Below, piece by piece: positions 16,051 to 25,846 of a DNA stretch of 64,000 nt (its first letter is position 1; every line of letters starts with the position of its first letter). Under the pieces are notes generated by a model, which ran no database searches, was not told where the DNA came from, and saw nothing but the letters and a program-made list of their open reading frames with translations. The stretch lies in NCBI RefSeq assembly GCF_017876295.1, contig NZ_JAGINT010000001.1, positions 3,658,001-3,722,000 on the forward strand, given 5' to 3'. A program made the position numbers and the translations under genes. Source of the stretch: Kribbella aluminosa (GTDB lineage: Bacteria > Actinomycetota > Actinomycetes > Propionibacteriales > Kribbellaceae).

Positions 16051-16560
16051 ATGGATCTGTCTCTCGCCACGTCGTACGACGCCTCTCCGGAGGAGGTCTT
16101 CGCGATGATCACCGACATCACGTTCCAGGAGCAGGTCTTCGAGCAGTTGCGGGCGCAGTCGTACGGCGTGCAGGTGGGCGACGACGGTGACGACGTCGCG
16201 GTACAGGTCCACTGGATGGTCTCCGAGGTGCCGGTCGTCGCGCGCCGGTTCGTCGGTCACAAGCTGGAGCTGGCGCAGTCCAAGCGCTGGCATCGTGCGG
16301 GCGTGGACGGTGCCCGGGAGGCCGACGTCGACGGCGGCGTCACCGGCACGGCAGGCGTCGCCGGCGCGACTGTGAAGGTGACCGGTACGACGCGCATCCT
16401 GCCGGTCGGGCGCCGCACCACGCAGGCCTTCGACCTGCGCATCACGGCCTCGCTCCCGGTCGTCCGCGGCACGCTCGAGCAGCTGGTCGCGGACGCGGTC
16501 CGCGCCCGGCTCGAGAACAAGTTCAAGGTCGCCACCCGCTGGCTGTCCGGGTCCCTCTGA
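16051..16560 (+). CDS. DUF2505 family protein
   Basis: About 169 residues, MDLSLATSYDASPEEVFAMI at the start and LEQLVADAVRARLENKFKVA at the end. This is the DUF2505 pattern of actinobacteria, a SRPBCC-like lipid- or ligand-binding fold with no known activity. Divergent from the sigma factor across about 200 bases and convergent with the acyl-CoA dehydrogenase gene, 11 bases apart. Confidence 0.82.
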   Translation: MDLSLATSYDASPEEVFAMITDITFQEQVFEQLRAQSYGVQVGDDGDDVAVQVHWMVSEVPVVARRFVGHKLELAQSKRWHRAGVDGAREADVDGGVTGTAGVAGATVKVTGTTRILPVGRRTTQAFDLRITASLPVVRGTLEQLVADAVRARLENKFKVATRWLSGSL

Positions 16561-16571
16561 CGCCGGTCGGC

Positions 16572-17744
16572 TCAGGTGAAGGCTGACAGGCCGGTGATCG
16601 AGCGGCCGACGATCAGGGTGTTCATCTCGCGGGTGCCTTCGTAGGAGTAGATGGCCTCGGCGTCGGCGACGTAACGGCCGACGTTGTGTTCGAGGAGGAT
16701 GCCGTTGCCGCCGAGGAGTTCGCGGGCGTAACCGACGGTCTCGCGCATGCGGGTGGTGCAGAACGCCTTGGCGAGGGACGCGTGTTCGTCGTAGGCGACG
16801 CCGCCGTCCTGCAGCTGGGACAACCGGGCGCAGAGCGTCGCGGACGCGGTGGTGTTGGCGAGCATCCGGACGAGTAGGTCCTGGACGAGCTGGAAGCCGG
16901 CGATCGGCCGCCCGAACTGTTCCCGGTCCCGCGCGTACGCGAGCGCATGCCGGTACGCACCGCGCGCACATCCGACCGACATCCACGCGACCCCGGCCCG
17001 CGTCATCAGCAGCACCTTGGCCGTGTCCCGGAACGAGTTCGCCCGCGCGAGCCGGTTCGCCTCCGGCACGCGTACGTCGTCCAGCGTGATCAGCGCGTTC
17101 TGTACGACGCGGAGCGCCATCTTGTCCTCGAGCTTCGACGTACTGAATCCAGGCGTGTCCTTCTCGACCACGAACCCCTTCACCTGGCCGTCCTCGACGT
17201 CCCGCGCCCAGATCACGGTGAGGTCCGCGAACGTCGCGTTCCCGATCCACTTCTTCCGCCCGTTCAGCACCCAGGTGTCGCCGTCGCGCCGGGCCGTGGT
17301 CCGCAGTCCGCGGGACGCCCCGGACCCGACCTCGGGCTCGGTCAGCCCGAACGCGCCGATCAGCTCCAGCCGGGCCATCGCCGGCAGCCAGCGCTGCCTC
17401 TGCTCCTCGGATCCGCACAGGTAGATCGACCCCATCGACAGCCCGCTGTGTACGCCGAAGAACGTCGCGATCGACGGGTCCGCCGTACTGAGCTCCATCG
17501 CGATCAGCCCGTCGAGCAGGAAGCTCCGGCCGGGGCAGCCGTAGCCCTCGTACGGCGTACCGACGATGTGCAGGTCGCGCAGCGCCGGGATCAGCTCGAA
17601 CGGGAACGCGGCCCGCGTCCAGTAGTCGTTGATGATCGGCGCGACCTGCTTGTCGCCGAACTCGCGGACCGCGTGCAGCCGCTCGCGGTCGTGCTGCTCG
17701 AGCAGCATCTCCAAGCCGTAGAAGTCGATCGGGTCGGTGGTCAT
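16572..17744 (-). CDS. Acyl-CoA dehydrogenase (glutaryl-CoA dehydrogenase-like)
   Basis: FAD-dependent acyl-CoA dehydrogenase of 390 residues. Blocks GAFGLTEPEVGSGASRGLRT (FAD/substrate loop), KKWIGNATFADLTVIWARD, the FGRPIAGFQLVQDLL helix and the ending YEGTREMNTLIVGRSITG are all present; the E of YEGT lies where the catalytic base of glutaryl-type enzymes sits. It begins MTTDPIDFYGLEMLLEQHDRE. Last gene of a minus-strand cluster with PHA depolymerase, PHA synthase-like and acyl-CoA ligase genes, so it likely feeds acyl chains released from stored polymer into beta-oxidation. Confidence 0.93.
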   Translation of the reverse strand: MTTDPIDFYGLEMLLEQHDRERLHAVREFGDKQVAPIINDYWTRAAFPFELIPALRDLHIVGTPYEGYGCPGRSFLLDGLIAMELSTADPSIATFFGVHSGLSMGSIYLCGSEEQRQRWLPAMARLELIGAFGLTEPEVGSGASRGLRTTARRDGDTWVLNGRKKWIGNATFADLTVIWARDVEDGQVKGFVVEKDTPGFSTSKLEDKMALRVVQNALITLDDVRVPEANRLARANSFRDTAKVLLMTRAGVAWMSVGCARGAYRHALAYARDREQFGRPIAGFQLVQDLLVRMLANTTASATLCARLSQLQDGGVAYDEHASLAKAFCTTRMRETVGYARELLGGNGILLEHNVGRYVADAEAIYSYEGTREMNTLIVGRSITGLSAFT

Positions 17745-17753
17745 GCCAGTCTC

Positions 17754-18557
17754 CTATAAGTTTGGCGCCTCGGAGCGGTCCAGGAAGTCGGTGACGACGG
17801 GCACCAGCGCCGGTGCCTCGGTGACGAGCTCGACGTGCCCGCCGCCGTAGATGTGCAGTTCGGCGTTCGGGATCAGGCCGGCCAGGATGCGGCCGTTGAC
17901 GACCGGGATGATCGGGTCGTCGTCGCCGGTGAGGACGAGCGTCGGCTGCCGGATCAGCGGCAGGAACGGCAGGCTCGTCCAGCACGCGCCGGCCGCCAGC
18001 TGGTACAGGTACCCACGCAGCGAGCCCGCCCGCACCTGCTGGCCGAACACTCTGCGGATCTCCTCCGAGTGCCGCCGCGCGCTGCCGCCGTACAGGTAGC
18101 CGGCCATCCCCGCCGCGTACGACGGGTCGCCGAAGCGCCGCGGCGTGATCATCTTGAACAGCGTGCTCGGTCGCCCGGGCACCATCAGTACACCGGTCCC
18201 GGTGCTGACGAGCACGAGCCGCCGCACCAGCCGCCGATGCTGGAACGCCAGCTGCTGCGCCAGCGCCCCACCCCACGACAGCCCGAGTACGTCGACCTCC
18301 CGGAACCCGAGCTCCGCCAGCATCCGCGCGACGATGCACGCGAGCCGCGGAATCCCGTCCGGCAACAACCCCGCCGGCGAACCGCCCACCCCCGGTACGT
18401 CGAACCGGATTACGGTCCGATCGAGCTCGTCCACCACCGGCTGCAGCACCTCGAGCCCGGCACCGATCCCGCAACACAGCACCAGTGGGGTACGCCGTGC
18501 ATCGCCGAGGCGGACGTCGTACCGGATCTGCCGCCCGGCAACGGTCATCAGCTCCAC
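17754..18557 (-). CDS. Intracellular poly(3-hydroxyalkanoate) depolymerase, alpha/beta hydrolase
   Basis: Alpha/beta hydrolase of about 267 residues. The lipase box is GLSWGGALAQQLAFQH (nucleophile Ser near residue 103), the acid is in LTGDDDPIIP and the base in YGGGHVELV. The overall layout, including LVLVSTGTG and the GSLRGYLYQLAAGACWTS cap, matches medium-chain PHA depolymerases. The GTG at 18557 starts one base after the stop of the synthase-like gene, arguing for coupling. It breaks down the polymer made by the upstream product. Confidence 0.85.
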   Translation of the reverse strand: MELMTVAGRQIRYDVRLGDARRTPLVLCCGIGAGLEVLQPVVDELDRTVIRFDVPGVGGSPAGLLPDGIPRLACIVARMLAELGFREVDVLGLSWGGALAQQLAFQHRRLVRRLVLVSTGTGVLMVPGRPSTLFKMITPRRFGDPSYAAGMAGYLYGGSARRHSEEIRRVFGQQVRAGSLRGYLYQLAAGACWTSLPFLPLIRQPTLVLTGDDDPIIPVVNGRILAGLIPNAELHIYGGGHVELVTEAPALVPVVTDFLDRSEAPNL

Positions 18558-18558
18558 G

Positions 18559-20238
18559 TCACGACTCCCGCACGTAGCTGCCGGGCGCATCCTCGATCGG
18601 ATCGAGGCCGGCTCCACCCAGCGACTTGGGCGCGACCTTCGTCCGCCCACTCCGCCCGGACAGCCACCCGACATAGTCCACCCACCAGGACCCCTGCCCG
18701 GTAGTTGCCGTCCGCAACCACTCCTCGGGGTCCTGGGGATTCGCGTCGTTCACCTGATAGGTCGCCTTCGGATTCCCCGGCGGGTTGACCATCGACGCGA
18801 TGTGCCCGGCCGTCGACAGCACGAACCGGCTGTCACTCCCGAGCAGTTGCGTGCTGCGGTAGCACGACTGCCAGGGGCAGATGTGATCGGTGATCCCGGC
18901 AACGACGTACGACGGCACGGTCACCTGGCCGAGGTCGACGGGGGAGCCGAGCATCGTCGCCGCACCCGGTTCGGTCAGCGAGTTCGTCATCGCCTGCTCG
19001 ACGAACCCACGGTGCAGCGCCGCCGTCATCCGCGTCGTGTCGGCATTCCAGAACAGTACGTCGAACGCGGCCGGCGTCCGCCCCTGCAGATAGTTGTTGA
19101 CCCAGTAGTTCCAGATCAGGTCCGTAGGCCGCAACCAGGCGAACACCTCGGCCAGCGCCCGCCCGTCCAGGAAGCCCTTCGACGCCGACGACGCGATCGC
19201 GGCCGCCGCCATCCGCTCGTCGAGCGCGGCCGACGCGAGTCCCGCCCGGCTCTGATCCAGTACCGATACGGCGAGCGTGAACGTCGCGACCCGGTCGAGT
19301 TCGCCGCGATCGGCGAGATGCCCGAGCAGCATCGACGCGAGGATCCCGCCCGAGCAGGTCGCGAACAGGTGTGCGGAGCCGGACCGCGTGATCCGCCGTA
19401 CGGCGTCCATCGCCGCCAGGATCGCGGCGCCGTACGTGTCGAAGTCCCAGTCGCGGTGCCGGGCGTCCGGGTTCCGCCAGGAGATCGTGAACACCTGCTG
19501 CCCCTGCTGGACGAAGTACTCGACCATGCTGCGGCCGGGCGCGAGGTCGACGACGTAGTACTTGTTGATCACCGGCGGGACGATCAGCAACGGCACGGTC
19601 CGGACCTTCGCGGTCTGCGGCGCATACTGGATCAGCTCCAGCACCTCGTTGCGGAACACCACCGCTCCGGGCGTGACGGCGACCGTCGTGCCGACCTCGA
19701 ACGCGCCCGGGTCGACCATGCTCGGCACCCGCGGCGCGGTCGACAGGTCGCGGATCAGGTTCCGGGCGCCGGCCACCGTACTCAGGCCGGCGGTGTCGAT
19801 CAGCGCCTTCCAGGTGGACGGGTTCAGCACCGGGTTGTTGCTCGGGGCAAGCGCTTCGACGAGGTTGTCGACCACGAAGGTCATCCGCTGCTTGTCCTGC
19901 CAGTTCAGTTCCGCGTCGCTGGGCAGAGCTTCGGCGGTCTCGGCCGCGGCCAGGTAGGCCTGGACGATCCGGCGCAGTACCGGGTTCTGCGTCCAGGCGG
20001 CATCGGTGAACCGGCGGTCCCGGCGGGACGGTGCCCGGTCCGAGTGGCCGAGCGCGATCTGGCCGAGCTCGCCGGCCAGCTGCGTCGCGCGGTGGCCGAG
20101 CGTCCGGGGCCGCGCGGCCAGGCCGGTCGCCATCCGGGCCCAGGCGGCGTTCGGGGCGAAGCGGCGCAGCGGCCCGACCGCCGCGCTGGTCAGCAACAGG
20201 TCGAGCGGGGCGGCGAGTTCATCCGCTGCGGTGGTCAT
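18559..20238 (-). CDS. Poly(3-hydroxyalkanoate) synthase-like protein
   Basis: 559-residue alpha/beta-fold polymerase of the PhaC family. The N-terminal PhaC domain includes [17 protein letters not shown] and [17 protein letters not shown]; the catalytic box is [10 protein letters not shown] with Cys as nucleophile, where most class I/II enzymes have G-x-C-x-G, so the glycine two before Cys is replaced by Ala. The acid and base regions appear as [10 protein letters not shown] and [14 protein letters not shown]. Polymerises 3-hydroxyacyl-CoA into storage granules. Overlaps the acyl-CoA ligase gene by 4 bases and is followed directly by the depolymerase; no phasin gene is seen. Confidence 0.88.
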   Translation of the reverse strand: MTTAADELAAPLDLLLTSAAVGPLRRFAPNAAWARMATGLAARPRTLGHRATQLAGELGQIALGHSDRAPSRRDRRFTDAAWTQNPVLRRIVQAYLAAAETAEALPSDAELNWQDKQRMTFVVDNLVEALAPSNNPVLNPSTWKALIDTAGLSTVAGARNLIRDLSTAPRVPSMVDPGAFEVGTTVAVTPGAVVFRNEVLELIQYAPQTAKVRTVPLLIVPPVINKYYVVDLAPGRSMVEYFVQQGQQVFTISWRNPDARHRDWDFDTYGAAILAAMDAVRRITRSGSAHLFATCSGGILASMLLGHLADRGELDRVATFTLAVSVLDQSRAGLASAALDERMAAAAIASSASKGFLDGRALAEVFAWLRPTDLIWNYWVNNYLQGRTPAAFDVLFWNADTTRMTAALHRGFVEQAMTNSLTEPGAATMLGSPVDLGQVTVPSYVVAGITDHICPWQSCYRSTQLLGSDSRFVLSTAGHIASMVNPPGNPKATYQVNDANPQDPEEWLRTATTGQGSWWVDYVGWLSGRSGRTKVAPKSLGGAGLDPIEDAPGSYVRES

Positions 20239-21725
20239 TGCAGGGTCCCTTCCGGTACGACGACCTCGCGGCGCTGGATCTTGCCCGTCGGGCCTTTCGG
20301 CAAGCCGTCGACGATCCAGACCGCCCGCGGGTACTTGTAGGCCGCGATCCGGCCCTTCACGAAGTCGCGCAGTTCCTCGGGCGTCGCCGTCGTACCGTCC
20401 TTGAGCGCGACCGCGGCGCCGATCTCCTCGCCGAGCGTCGGGTGCGGGATGCCGACCACGGCCGCCTCGGCGACCGCCGGGTGCTCGTACAGCACCTCCT
20501 CGACCTCGCGCGGGTACACGTTGTACCCGCCGCGGATCAGCAGGTCCTTCTTCCGGTCGACGATGTAGAAGTACCCGTCCTCGTCCTGGCGGGCCATGTC
20601 GCCGGTGCTCAGCCAGCCGTCGGCGTCGATGGTGGCCGCGGTCTCCGCGGGCTTGTTCCAGTAGGACTTCATCACGTTGTGGCCGCCGATCTGGATCTCG
20701 CCGATGTCACCAGGCTGCACCGGCTTGCGCTCCTCGTCGACGACCCGCATCCGGACGCCCTCGATCGGCGTACCGATCGAACCGGGCTTGCGGACCGCGT
20801 TCGGGTGGTTGAACGACGCGACCGGCGACGTCTCGGACAGGCCGTAACCCTCCAGGATGATGCAGCCGAACGCCTCCTCGAACCCGCGCAGTACCTCGAC
20901 CGGCAGCGCTGCGCCGCCGGAGACACAGCATCGCAAGGTCGAGACGTCGTGTCCGGAGTCCCGCAGACCGAGCATCGCGGCGTACATCGTCGGAACGCCC
21001 TCGAAGACCGTGACCTTGTCGCGCTGGATGACCTCCAGGGCCTTGGCGGGGGAGAAGCGCGGGATCAGCGTGAGGGTGGCGCCGTTGGCGATCGCGGCGT
21101 TCAGGCCGCAGGTCAGGCCGAAGACGTGGAACAGCGGCAGGCAGCCCATCACCACGTCGTCCGGGCCGATCAGGATCAGTGTCCGGGCGGTGACGGCCTG
21201 GTTCGTGTTGAGGCCCGCGTGCGTGAGCTCGGCGCCCTTCGGGCGGCCGGTGGTGCCGGAGGTGTAGAGGATGACCGCGGTGTCGTCGGCGTCGCGGGTG
21301 GCCGGGTTCGCGAGCGGGCGGCGTTCGGCGACCTGTGCGCGGAACTCGCCCGGCACGACCGGTACGAGCTGGGCGCCGGCGTCGGTCGCCTCGCCGGTGA
21401 CCTCGTGCCAGGCGAACAGCACCTTCGCGCCGGAGTCGCCGAGGTAGTACTCGACCTCGCGCCGCTTCAGCAACGGATTCATCGGTACGGCGACCGCGCC
21501 GGCCCGGAGGATCCCGTAGAAGATCATCGCGAACTCCGGGAGGTTCGGCAGCATCAGCCCGACCCGGTCGCCGGGCTGGACGCCGTACTCCTGCAGGAGC
21601 GTGGCGACGCGGGAGGCCGCGTCGTCGAGGGCGGTGTAGGTGAGGACGTCGTCGTCCAGGCGGATCGCGGGGTGGTCCGGGTACATGGCGGCGGACTCGG
21701 AAAGGTTCAGGCTGAGGTTGGTCAT
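20235..21725 (-). CDS. Long-chain fatty-acid-CoA ligase (AMP-binding)
   Basis: Adenylate-forming enzyme of 496 residues that activates carboxylic acids to acyl-CoA. ATP loop is [18 protein letters not shown], the adenylation core GYGLSETSP, the hinge [22 protein letters not shown], and the catalytic lysine lies near the end in [15 protein letters not shown]. Chain length specificity is not readable. It is the first gene of the PHA cluster and would supply acyl-CoA to either polymer synthesis or beta-oxidation. The divergent PucR regulator starts 133 bases away. Confidence 0.94.
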   Translation of the reverse strand: MTNLSLNLSESAAMYPDHPAIRLDDDVLTYTALDDAASRVATLLQEYGVQPGDRVGLMLPNLPEFAMIFYGILRAGAVAVPMNPLLKRREVEYYLGDSGAKVLFAWHEVTGEATDAGAQLVPVVPGEFRAQVAERRPLANPATRDADDTAVILYTSGTTGRPKGAELTHAGLNTNQAVTARTLILIGPDDVVMGCLPLFHVFGLTCGLNAAIANGATLTLIPRFSPAKALEVIQRDKVTVFEGVPTMYAAMLGLRDSGHDVSTLRCCVSGGAALPVEVLRGFEEAFGCIILEGYGLSETSPVASFNHPNAVRKPGSIGTPIEGVRMRVVDEERKPVQPGDIGEIQIGGHNVMKSYWNKPAETAATIDADGWLSTGDMARQDEDGYFYIVDRKKDLLIRGGYNVYPREVEEVLYEHPAVAEAAVVGIPHPTLGEEIGAAVALKDGTTATPEELRDFVKGRIAAYKYPRAVWIVDGLPKGPTGKIQRREVVVPEGTLQ

Positions 21726-21857
21726 CGCGTACTCCGGGGTGGTCGGCTTGCGGTACCTCCAAGATCGGGCCGCCCGCGCCCAAAGGCGATGGGGCGGCGA
21801 CCAACGTCACGGCGCTCCGGGTGTGCGCACGAACAACGACCCTCTTATGCTCCGAAG

Positions 21858-23006
21858 ATGAGTGCACTCGACGGGCTGGTGGACCGGATGAATGTGCGGG
21901 CGGGCGAGCTGGTCGAGGCGATGGCGTCCCGGATCGAGGCCGAGATCGAGTTCTACCGGACCGGTGGGCTGGTGCGCGGCGAGGCGTTGCGGGCGTCGTG
22001 TGGTGCGAACTTCCGGTACATGCTCGAGTCGCTGGCCGGTGCCAGTTCCGATCCGGTGTCGGCGCGCGAGACGGGGCGGTTGCGAGCGGAGCAGGGGGCG
22101 CCGCTCGCGGACGTGATGGCGGCGTACCGGGTCGGCACGCGGTACCTGTGGGACGCGGTGCTCGCCGAGGCGGCATCGGCCGGGCTGACGGATCAGGTCG
22201 TCGTGGAGGCGTCGAGCCGGCTGTGGCAGGTGCAGTCGTCGTACACGGACGCGATGACGGACGCGTACCGCGACGTGCAGTCCCGGCGGTTGCTCGCGCA
22301 GGACCAGGAACGGTCCGCGCTCGTCGAGGCGCTGCTCGAAGGGCGGATGCCGGGCGGCGGGACTGTCTGGGAGGCGGCCGAGTTGCTGCGGCTGCCGTAC
22401 AAAGGCCCGTTCGTGGTCGTTGCGGCCGCGGTACCCGAGGTCGGGCGGCAAGCGCTGCCCGCGGCGGAGGAACGGCTGCGCGCGGTCGGTCTGGCGTCGG
22501 CGTGGCGGCTGCTGCCCGAGCTGCAGATCGGCGTCGTCGCCGTGCCGACCGGGCGGCTCGGCGTACTCGTCGACCTCCTCGGCAGGTCCGCGACCGGACG
22601 GGTGGGCATCAGCCCGCCGTACGACGAACTCGACGGGACCGGCCAGGCCGTGCGGTTCGCCCGGGTGGCGCTGGGGGGACCGAAGACGGTCACGTTGTTC
22701 GACGAGTCACCGCTCACGATGGCGGCCGCGGCGGCGCCGGACGTGATGCAGTACTTCGTCCACAAGGTACTCGGCGGGCTCGACGACCTCGCGCCCGACG
22801 ACCGCGAGGTACTGCTCGAAACCCTGTCGGCGTGGTCGACCCACCACGGCTCGGCGACCGAGACCGGCGAACACCTCTACTGTCACCCGAACACGGTCCG
22901 GCACCGCCTGCACCGCATCGAGGAACGCACCGGCCGATCGCTCACGGACCCGCGCGCCGTGGCCGAGCTTCTCCTTGCTCTGGAGGCGTCCAGGGCCAGC
23001 TCGTGA
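21858..23006 (+). CDS. PucR/CdaR-family transcriptional regulator, paralogue
   Basis: 382-residue regulator starting MSALDGLVDRMNVRAGELVE. Layout equals that of the regulator at 2221-3468: helical N-terminal region, CdaR-type middle domain with ALVEALLEG and ISPPYDELDG, and the C-terminal helix-turn-helix YCHPNTVRHRLHRIEERTGR. Its divergent placement beside the acyl-CoA ligase/PHA operon makes that operon the likely target. The 3' end overlaps the LysR gene by 65 bases in convergent orientation. Confidence 0.93.
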   Translation: MSALDGLVDRMNVRAGELVEAMASRIEAEIEFYRTGGLVRGEALRASCGANFRYMLESLAGASSDPVSARETGRLRAEQGAPLADVMAAYRVGTRYLWDAVLAEAASAGLTDQVVVEASSRLWQVQSSYTDAMTDAYRDVQSRRLLAQDQERSALVEALLEGRMPGGGTVWEAAELLRLPYKGPFVVVAAAVPEVGRQALPAAEERLRAVGLASAWRLLPELQIGVVAVPTGRLGVLVDLLGRSATGRVGISPPYDELDGTGQAVRFARVALGGPKTVTLFDESPLTMAAAAAPDVMQYFVHKVLGGLDDLAPDDREVLLETLSAWSTHHGSATETGEHLYCHPNTVRHRLHRIEERTGRSLTDPRAVAELLLALEASRASS

Positions 23007-23859
23007 TCGCCGAGCGCATCAACTGGGCGGCCGTCGACAGGCTGGCGTCCGCGCTCCAGAGGAGGGACAGCGTACGGCGGCACTCCGGGTGGTCGACGGG
23101 GATCGCGGCCACGGGGTAGTCGGGGACCGTCCGGCGGGCGAAGTCCGGGTTGAAACCGATGCCGAGACCGGAGCGGATCAGTTCCTGGATGACCGCGGCC
23201 TCGTCGCTCTCGCAGACGATCCGCGGCGTCAGCCCGGTCCCCGCGAACAACCGATCGAGCAGCCAGCGCTGCCACTGGCCCTTGCGCGCGATCACGAACG
23301 GCTCGTCGGCGAGATCCTCGACCTTGAGGGATTTGCGTTTCGCGAACGGGTGGTTCAGGTGCGTCGCCACCAGCACCTGCTCGTCGAGCAGTACGGCCGA
23401 CTCCAGCCCGGCGGTCGGGATCGGCTGGGACGCGACGCAGAGGTCGACGTCCTGCGCGCGCAGCCGGCGCGGCATGTCCTCGGCAGGCACCTGCTGCAGC
23501 TCGATCTCGATCGTCGGGTGCGCACGTTTGAAGGCCGCGATCGGCCCGGTCAGCGCGAGGAAGGTCTCGGCCGCGAGCCGGACGCTGCCCGTTCCCTGCG
23601 CGGTCGCCTCCGCGACGGCGCGCTGTCCGGCGTCAAGCTCGCCGAGCGCGCGTTCGACGTACCCACGGAACAGGGCGCCGGCCGGGTTCAGCCGGAGGCG
23701 GTTCGTGCGGTCGAACAACGGCGTACCGAGCTCGCTTTCCAGGCGCGCGATCGTGCGGCTCAGGGAGGGCTGCGCGACGTGCAGCTCGTCGGCCGCCCGG
23801 CTGAGGTGTTCGAGGCGGGCGACGACGACGAACTGGCGGAGCGTGGTGAGGTCCGTCAT
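22942..23859 (-). CDS. LysR-family transcriptional regulator
   Basis: 305 residues with the N-terminal winged helix LRQFVVVARLEHLSRAADELH and AQPSLSRTIARLESELG, then a two-lobed effector domain (VAEATAQGTGSVRLAAE; SDEAAVIQELIRSGLGIGF). Divergent from the small membrane protein and multicopper oxidase genes across 72 bases, which is the usual arrangement for a LysR regulator and its target. Two direct TCATAAC copies (23870-23876 and 23903-23909) lie in that gap. The last 65 bases overlap the 3' end of the PucR gene. Confidence 0.94.
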   Translation of the reverse strand: MTDLTTLRQFVVVARLEHLSRAADELHVAQPSLSRTIARLESELGTPLFDRTNRLRLNPAGALFRGYVERALGELDAGQRAVAEATAQGTGSVRLAAETFLALTGPIAAFKRAHPTIEIELQQVPAEDMPRRLRAQDVDLCVASQPIPTAGLESAVLLDEQVLVATHLNHPFAKRKSLKVEDLADEPFVIARKGQWQRWLLDRLFAGTGLTPRIVCESDEAAVIQELIRSGLGIGFNPDFARRTVPDYPVAAIPVDHPECRRTLSLLWSADASLSTAAQLMRSAITSWPWTPPEQGEARPRRAGP

Positions 23860-23931
23860 GCGGCTTCGGTCATAACGGGATAGCGATATTGGTCTTGGAC
23901 GCTCATAACCTCAGAATCATAGTGTCGAGCC

Positions 23932-24306
23932 ATGATCAGTGGGTGGGTTTTACGCGGACTCGTCACCGCACAGCTCGTGGCGATCGTCGGTCAGCCGGTG
24001 TTCGCCGGCGTGTATCTGAGCGGCGACTTCGACGGCCTGCGGATGCACGCGATGGGCGCGAACCTGACGACGTCGATCGGCTATCTGCAGGTGATCGCGG
24101 CCGTCGTGGTCTGGGTGCGGCTGCGGCAGGTGTGGCCGTTCGTGGCGTCGCTGGGCGTGGTGGCCGCGGAGACCGTGCAGTACTTCGCGGGGCAGGACGG
24201 GGCGCTGTGGTTGCACATCCCGCTCGGCGTGCTGACGGTCGCGGCCGTCGCGATGCTGTTCGTCGCGATCTGGCGTCAGCCGGTGAAGGTGGTCGAACAT
24301 GCCTGA
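23932..24306 (+). CDS. Small four-helix membrane protein
   Basis: 124 residues with about four hydrophobic helices: LRGLVTAQLVAIVGQPVFAG, TSIGYLQVIAAVVVWVRL, PFVASLGVVAAETVQYF and LGVLTVAAVAMLFVAIW. No named family is recognised with certainty. It overlaps the multicopper oxidase start by 8 bases, so the two are translated together, and both are divergent from LysR. It may anchor or assist the oxidase or its electron donor (inference). Confidence 0.75.
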   Translation: MISGWVLRGLVTAQLVAIVGQPVFAGVYLSGDFDGLRMHAMGANLTTSIGYLQVIAAVVVWVRLRQVWPFVASLGVVAAETVQYFAGQDGALWLHIPLGVLTVAAVAMLFVAIWRQPVKVVEHA

Positions 24307-25846
24307 GCGGATGAGTCGCCGGCAGTTGCTCGGCATCGGGGGAGCGCTCGGTGTCGTCGCGGCCGGTGGGTTGTCGGGCGCGGCGGCGCTGTCGCGGCGT
24401 CCGTCGATGACGGGTGCCGTGCTGCGGAGCGCCGTACCGCTGCCACCGGCGTACCAGGTTCCGCTGCCCGTTCCGCGGGTGCTCTCCGGCGCCGATCGGT
24501 ACGACATCGTGCAACGGGAGGTGACGGCCGAGATCCTGCCCGGTGTGACGACCCGGTTGTGGACGTACGGCGGGTCGTTCCCCGGGCCGACCATCGAGTC
24601 GCGCCGCGGCCAGCCGATCACGGTTGCCCACCGCAACGAGTTGCCGGTGCCGTCGGTGGTGCACCTGCACGGCGGCCGGACGCCACCCGCGTCCGACGGG
24701 TACCCGACCGATCTCGTCGTACCGGCCGGGTGGAACGACATGGGCCACGGGATGCACGACCCGCGGGCGGTGACGAGCACGGTCACCCGGACGTACACGT
24801 ACCCGTTGGACCAGCGGCCGACGCTGCTCTGGTACCACGATCACCGGATGGACTTCACCGCGCCGGCCGTCTGGCGCGGGCTGGCCGGGATGCAGGTCGT
24901 CCGCGACGACGCCGAGGAGGCGCTCGGCCTGCCGTCCGGGGCGTACGAGCTGCCGCTGATGATCGCGGACCGGGCGTTCGCCGCCGACGGATCGTTGGAC
25001 TACCCGTCGATCGACCCGACGCTGATGATGCAGCCCGGAGTCAAGGAGCCTTATATCGCGGGGGTTCTCGGTGACGTCGTGCTCGTCAACGGCGCGCCGT
25101 GGCCGGTGCGCGAGGTGGACACGGTCCGGTACCGGCTGCGGATCCTGAACGCCTCGAACGCGCGGCACTACGACCTCGAAGCGGTTCTGGACGATGGGCG
25201 CCGCCTCGACCTGGTCCAGATCGGCGCCGACCAAGGGCTGCTGCACACCCCGGTCACGCACCGGAACCTGCCGATCGCGCCGGCCGAGCGGTACGACGTG
25301 ATCCTGGACTTCGGCCGGGTCCCGGTCGGCAGCATGGTACGGATCGTGAACCGGCTGGGCTCCGGGCGGACCCGGGACGTGCTGGCGTTCCACGTCGTAC
25401 GGAAGTCGGCCGATCCGAGCCGGATCCCGGACGTGCTCTCCGACGACCTGCCGGAGTGGAAGCGGTCGGACGCCGTACGGGTGCGGGACTTCTCGTTCCG
25501 GGCCGGGCAGATGGGGGACGGGCACGGGTGGCTGATCGGCGGCCGGCCGTTCGCGCCGGACCGCACCGATGTCACGACGCGGCTCGGGGACGTGGAGATC
25601 TGGCGGCTGGTGGCGGACGTCCACCATCCCGTCCACCTGCATCTTGCCGGTTTCCGCATCCTGTCGCGCGACGGGGGTGATCCGTTGCCGCACGACGCCG
25701 GGCTCAAGGACACCGTGTCGCTACGGCCGGGGGAGTCCGCCGAGCTCATCACCCGGTTCGACGGCTACCGCGGCCGCTACCTGTTCCACTGTCACAACGC
25801 CGAGCACGAGGACATGGGCATGATGGCGAACCTCGAGATCACCTGA
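24299..25846 (+). CDS. Multicopper oxidase, Tat-exported
   Basis: Three-domain cupredoxin oxidase of 515 residues. The N-terminus has the twin-arginine signal MSRRQLLGIGGALGVVAAG. Copper ligands are complete: VVHLHGG and LWYHDH in domain 1, HPVHLHLAGF and YLFHCHNAEHEDMGMM in domain 3 (type 1, 2 and 3 sites, with Met as the probable axial ligand). It couples one-electron oxidation of a substrate (phenolics, metal ions, bilirubin-type) to reduction of oxygen outside the cell. Overlaps the small membrane protein gene; likely LysR-controlled. Its stop abuts the convergent MuiA-like gene. Confidence 0.94.
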   Translation: MPERMSRRQLLGIGGALGVVAAGGLSGAAALSRRPSMTGAVLRSAVPLPPAYQVPLPVPRVLSGADRYDIVQREVTAEILPGVTTRLWTYGGSFPGPTIESRRGQPITVAHRNELPVPSVVHLHGGRTPPASDGYPTDLVVPAGWNDMGHGMHDPRAVTSTVTRTYTYPLDQRPTLLWYHDHRMDFTAPAVWRGLAGMQVVRDDAEEALGLPSGAYELPLMIADRAFAADGSLDYPSIDPTLMMQPGVKEPYIAGVLGDVVLVNGAPWPVREVDTVRYRLRILNASNARHYDLEAVLDDGRRLDLVQIGADQGLLHTPVTHRNLPIAPAERYDVILDFGRVPVGSMVRIVNRLGSGRTRDVLAFHVVRKSADPSRIPDVLSDDLPEWKRSDAVRVRDFSFRAGQMGDGHGWLIGGRPFAPDRTDVTTRLGDVEIWRLVADVHHPVHLHLAGFRILSRDGGDPLPHDAGLKDTVSLRPGESAELITRFDGYRGRYLFHCHNAEHEDMGMMANLEIT

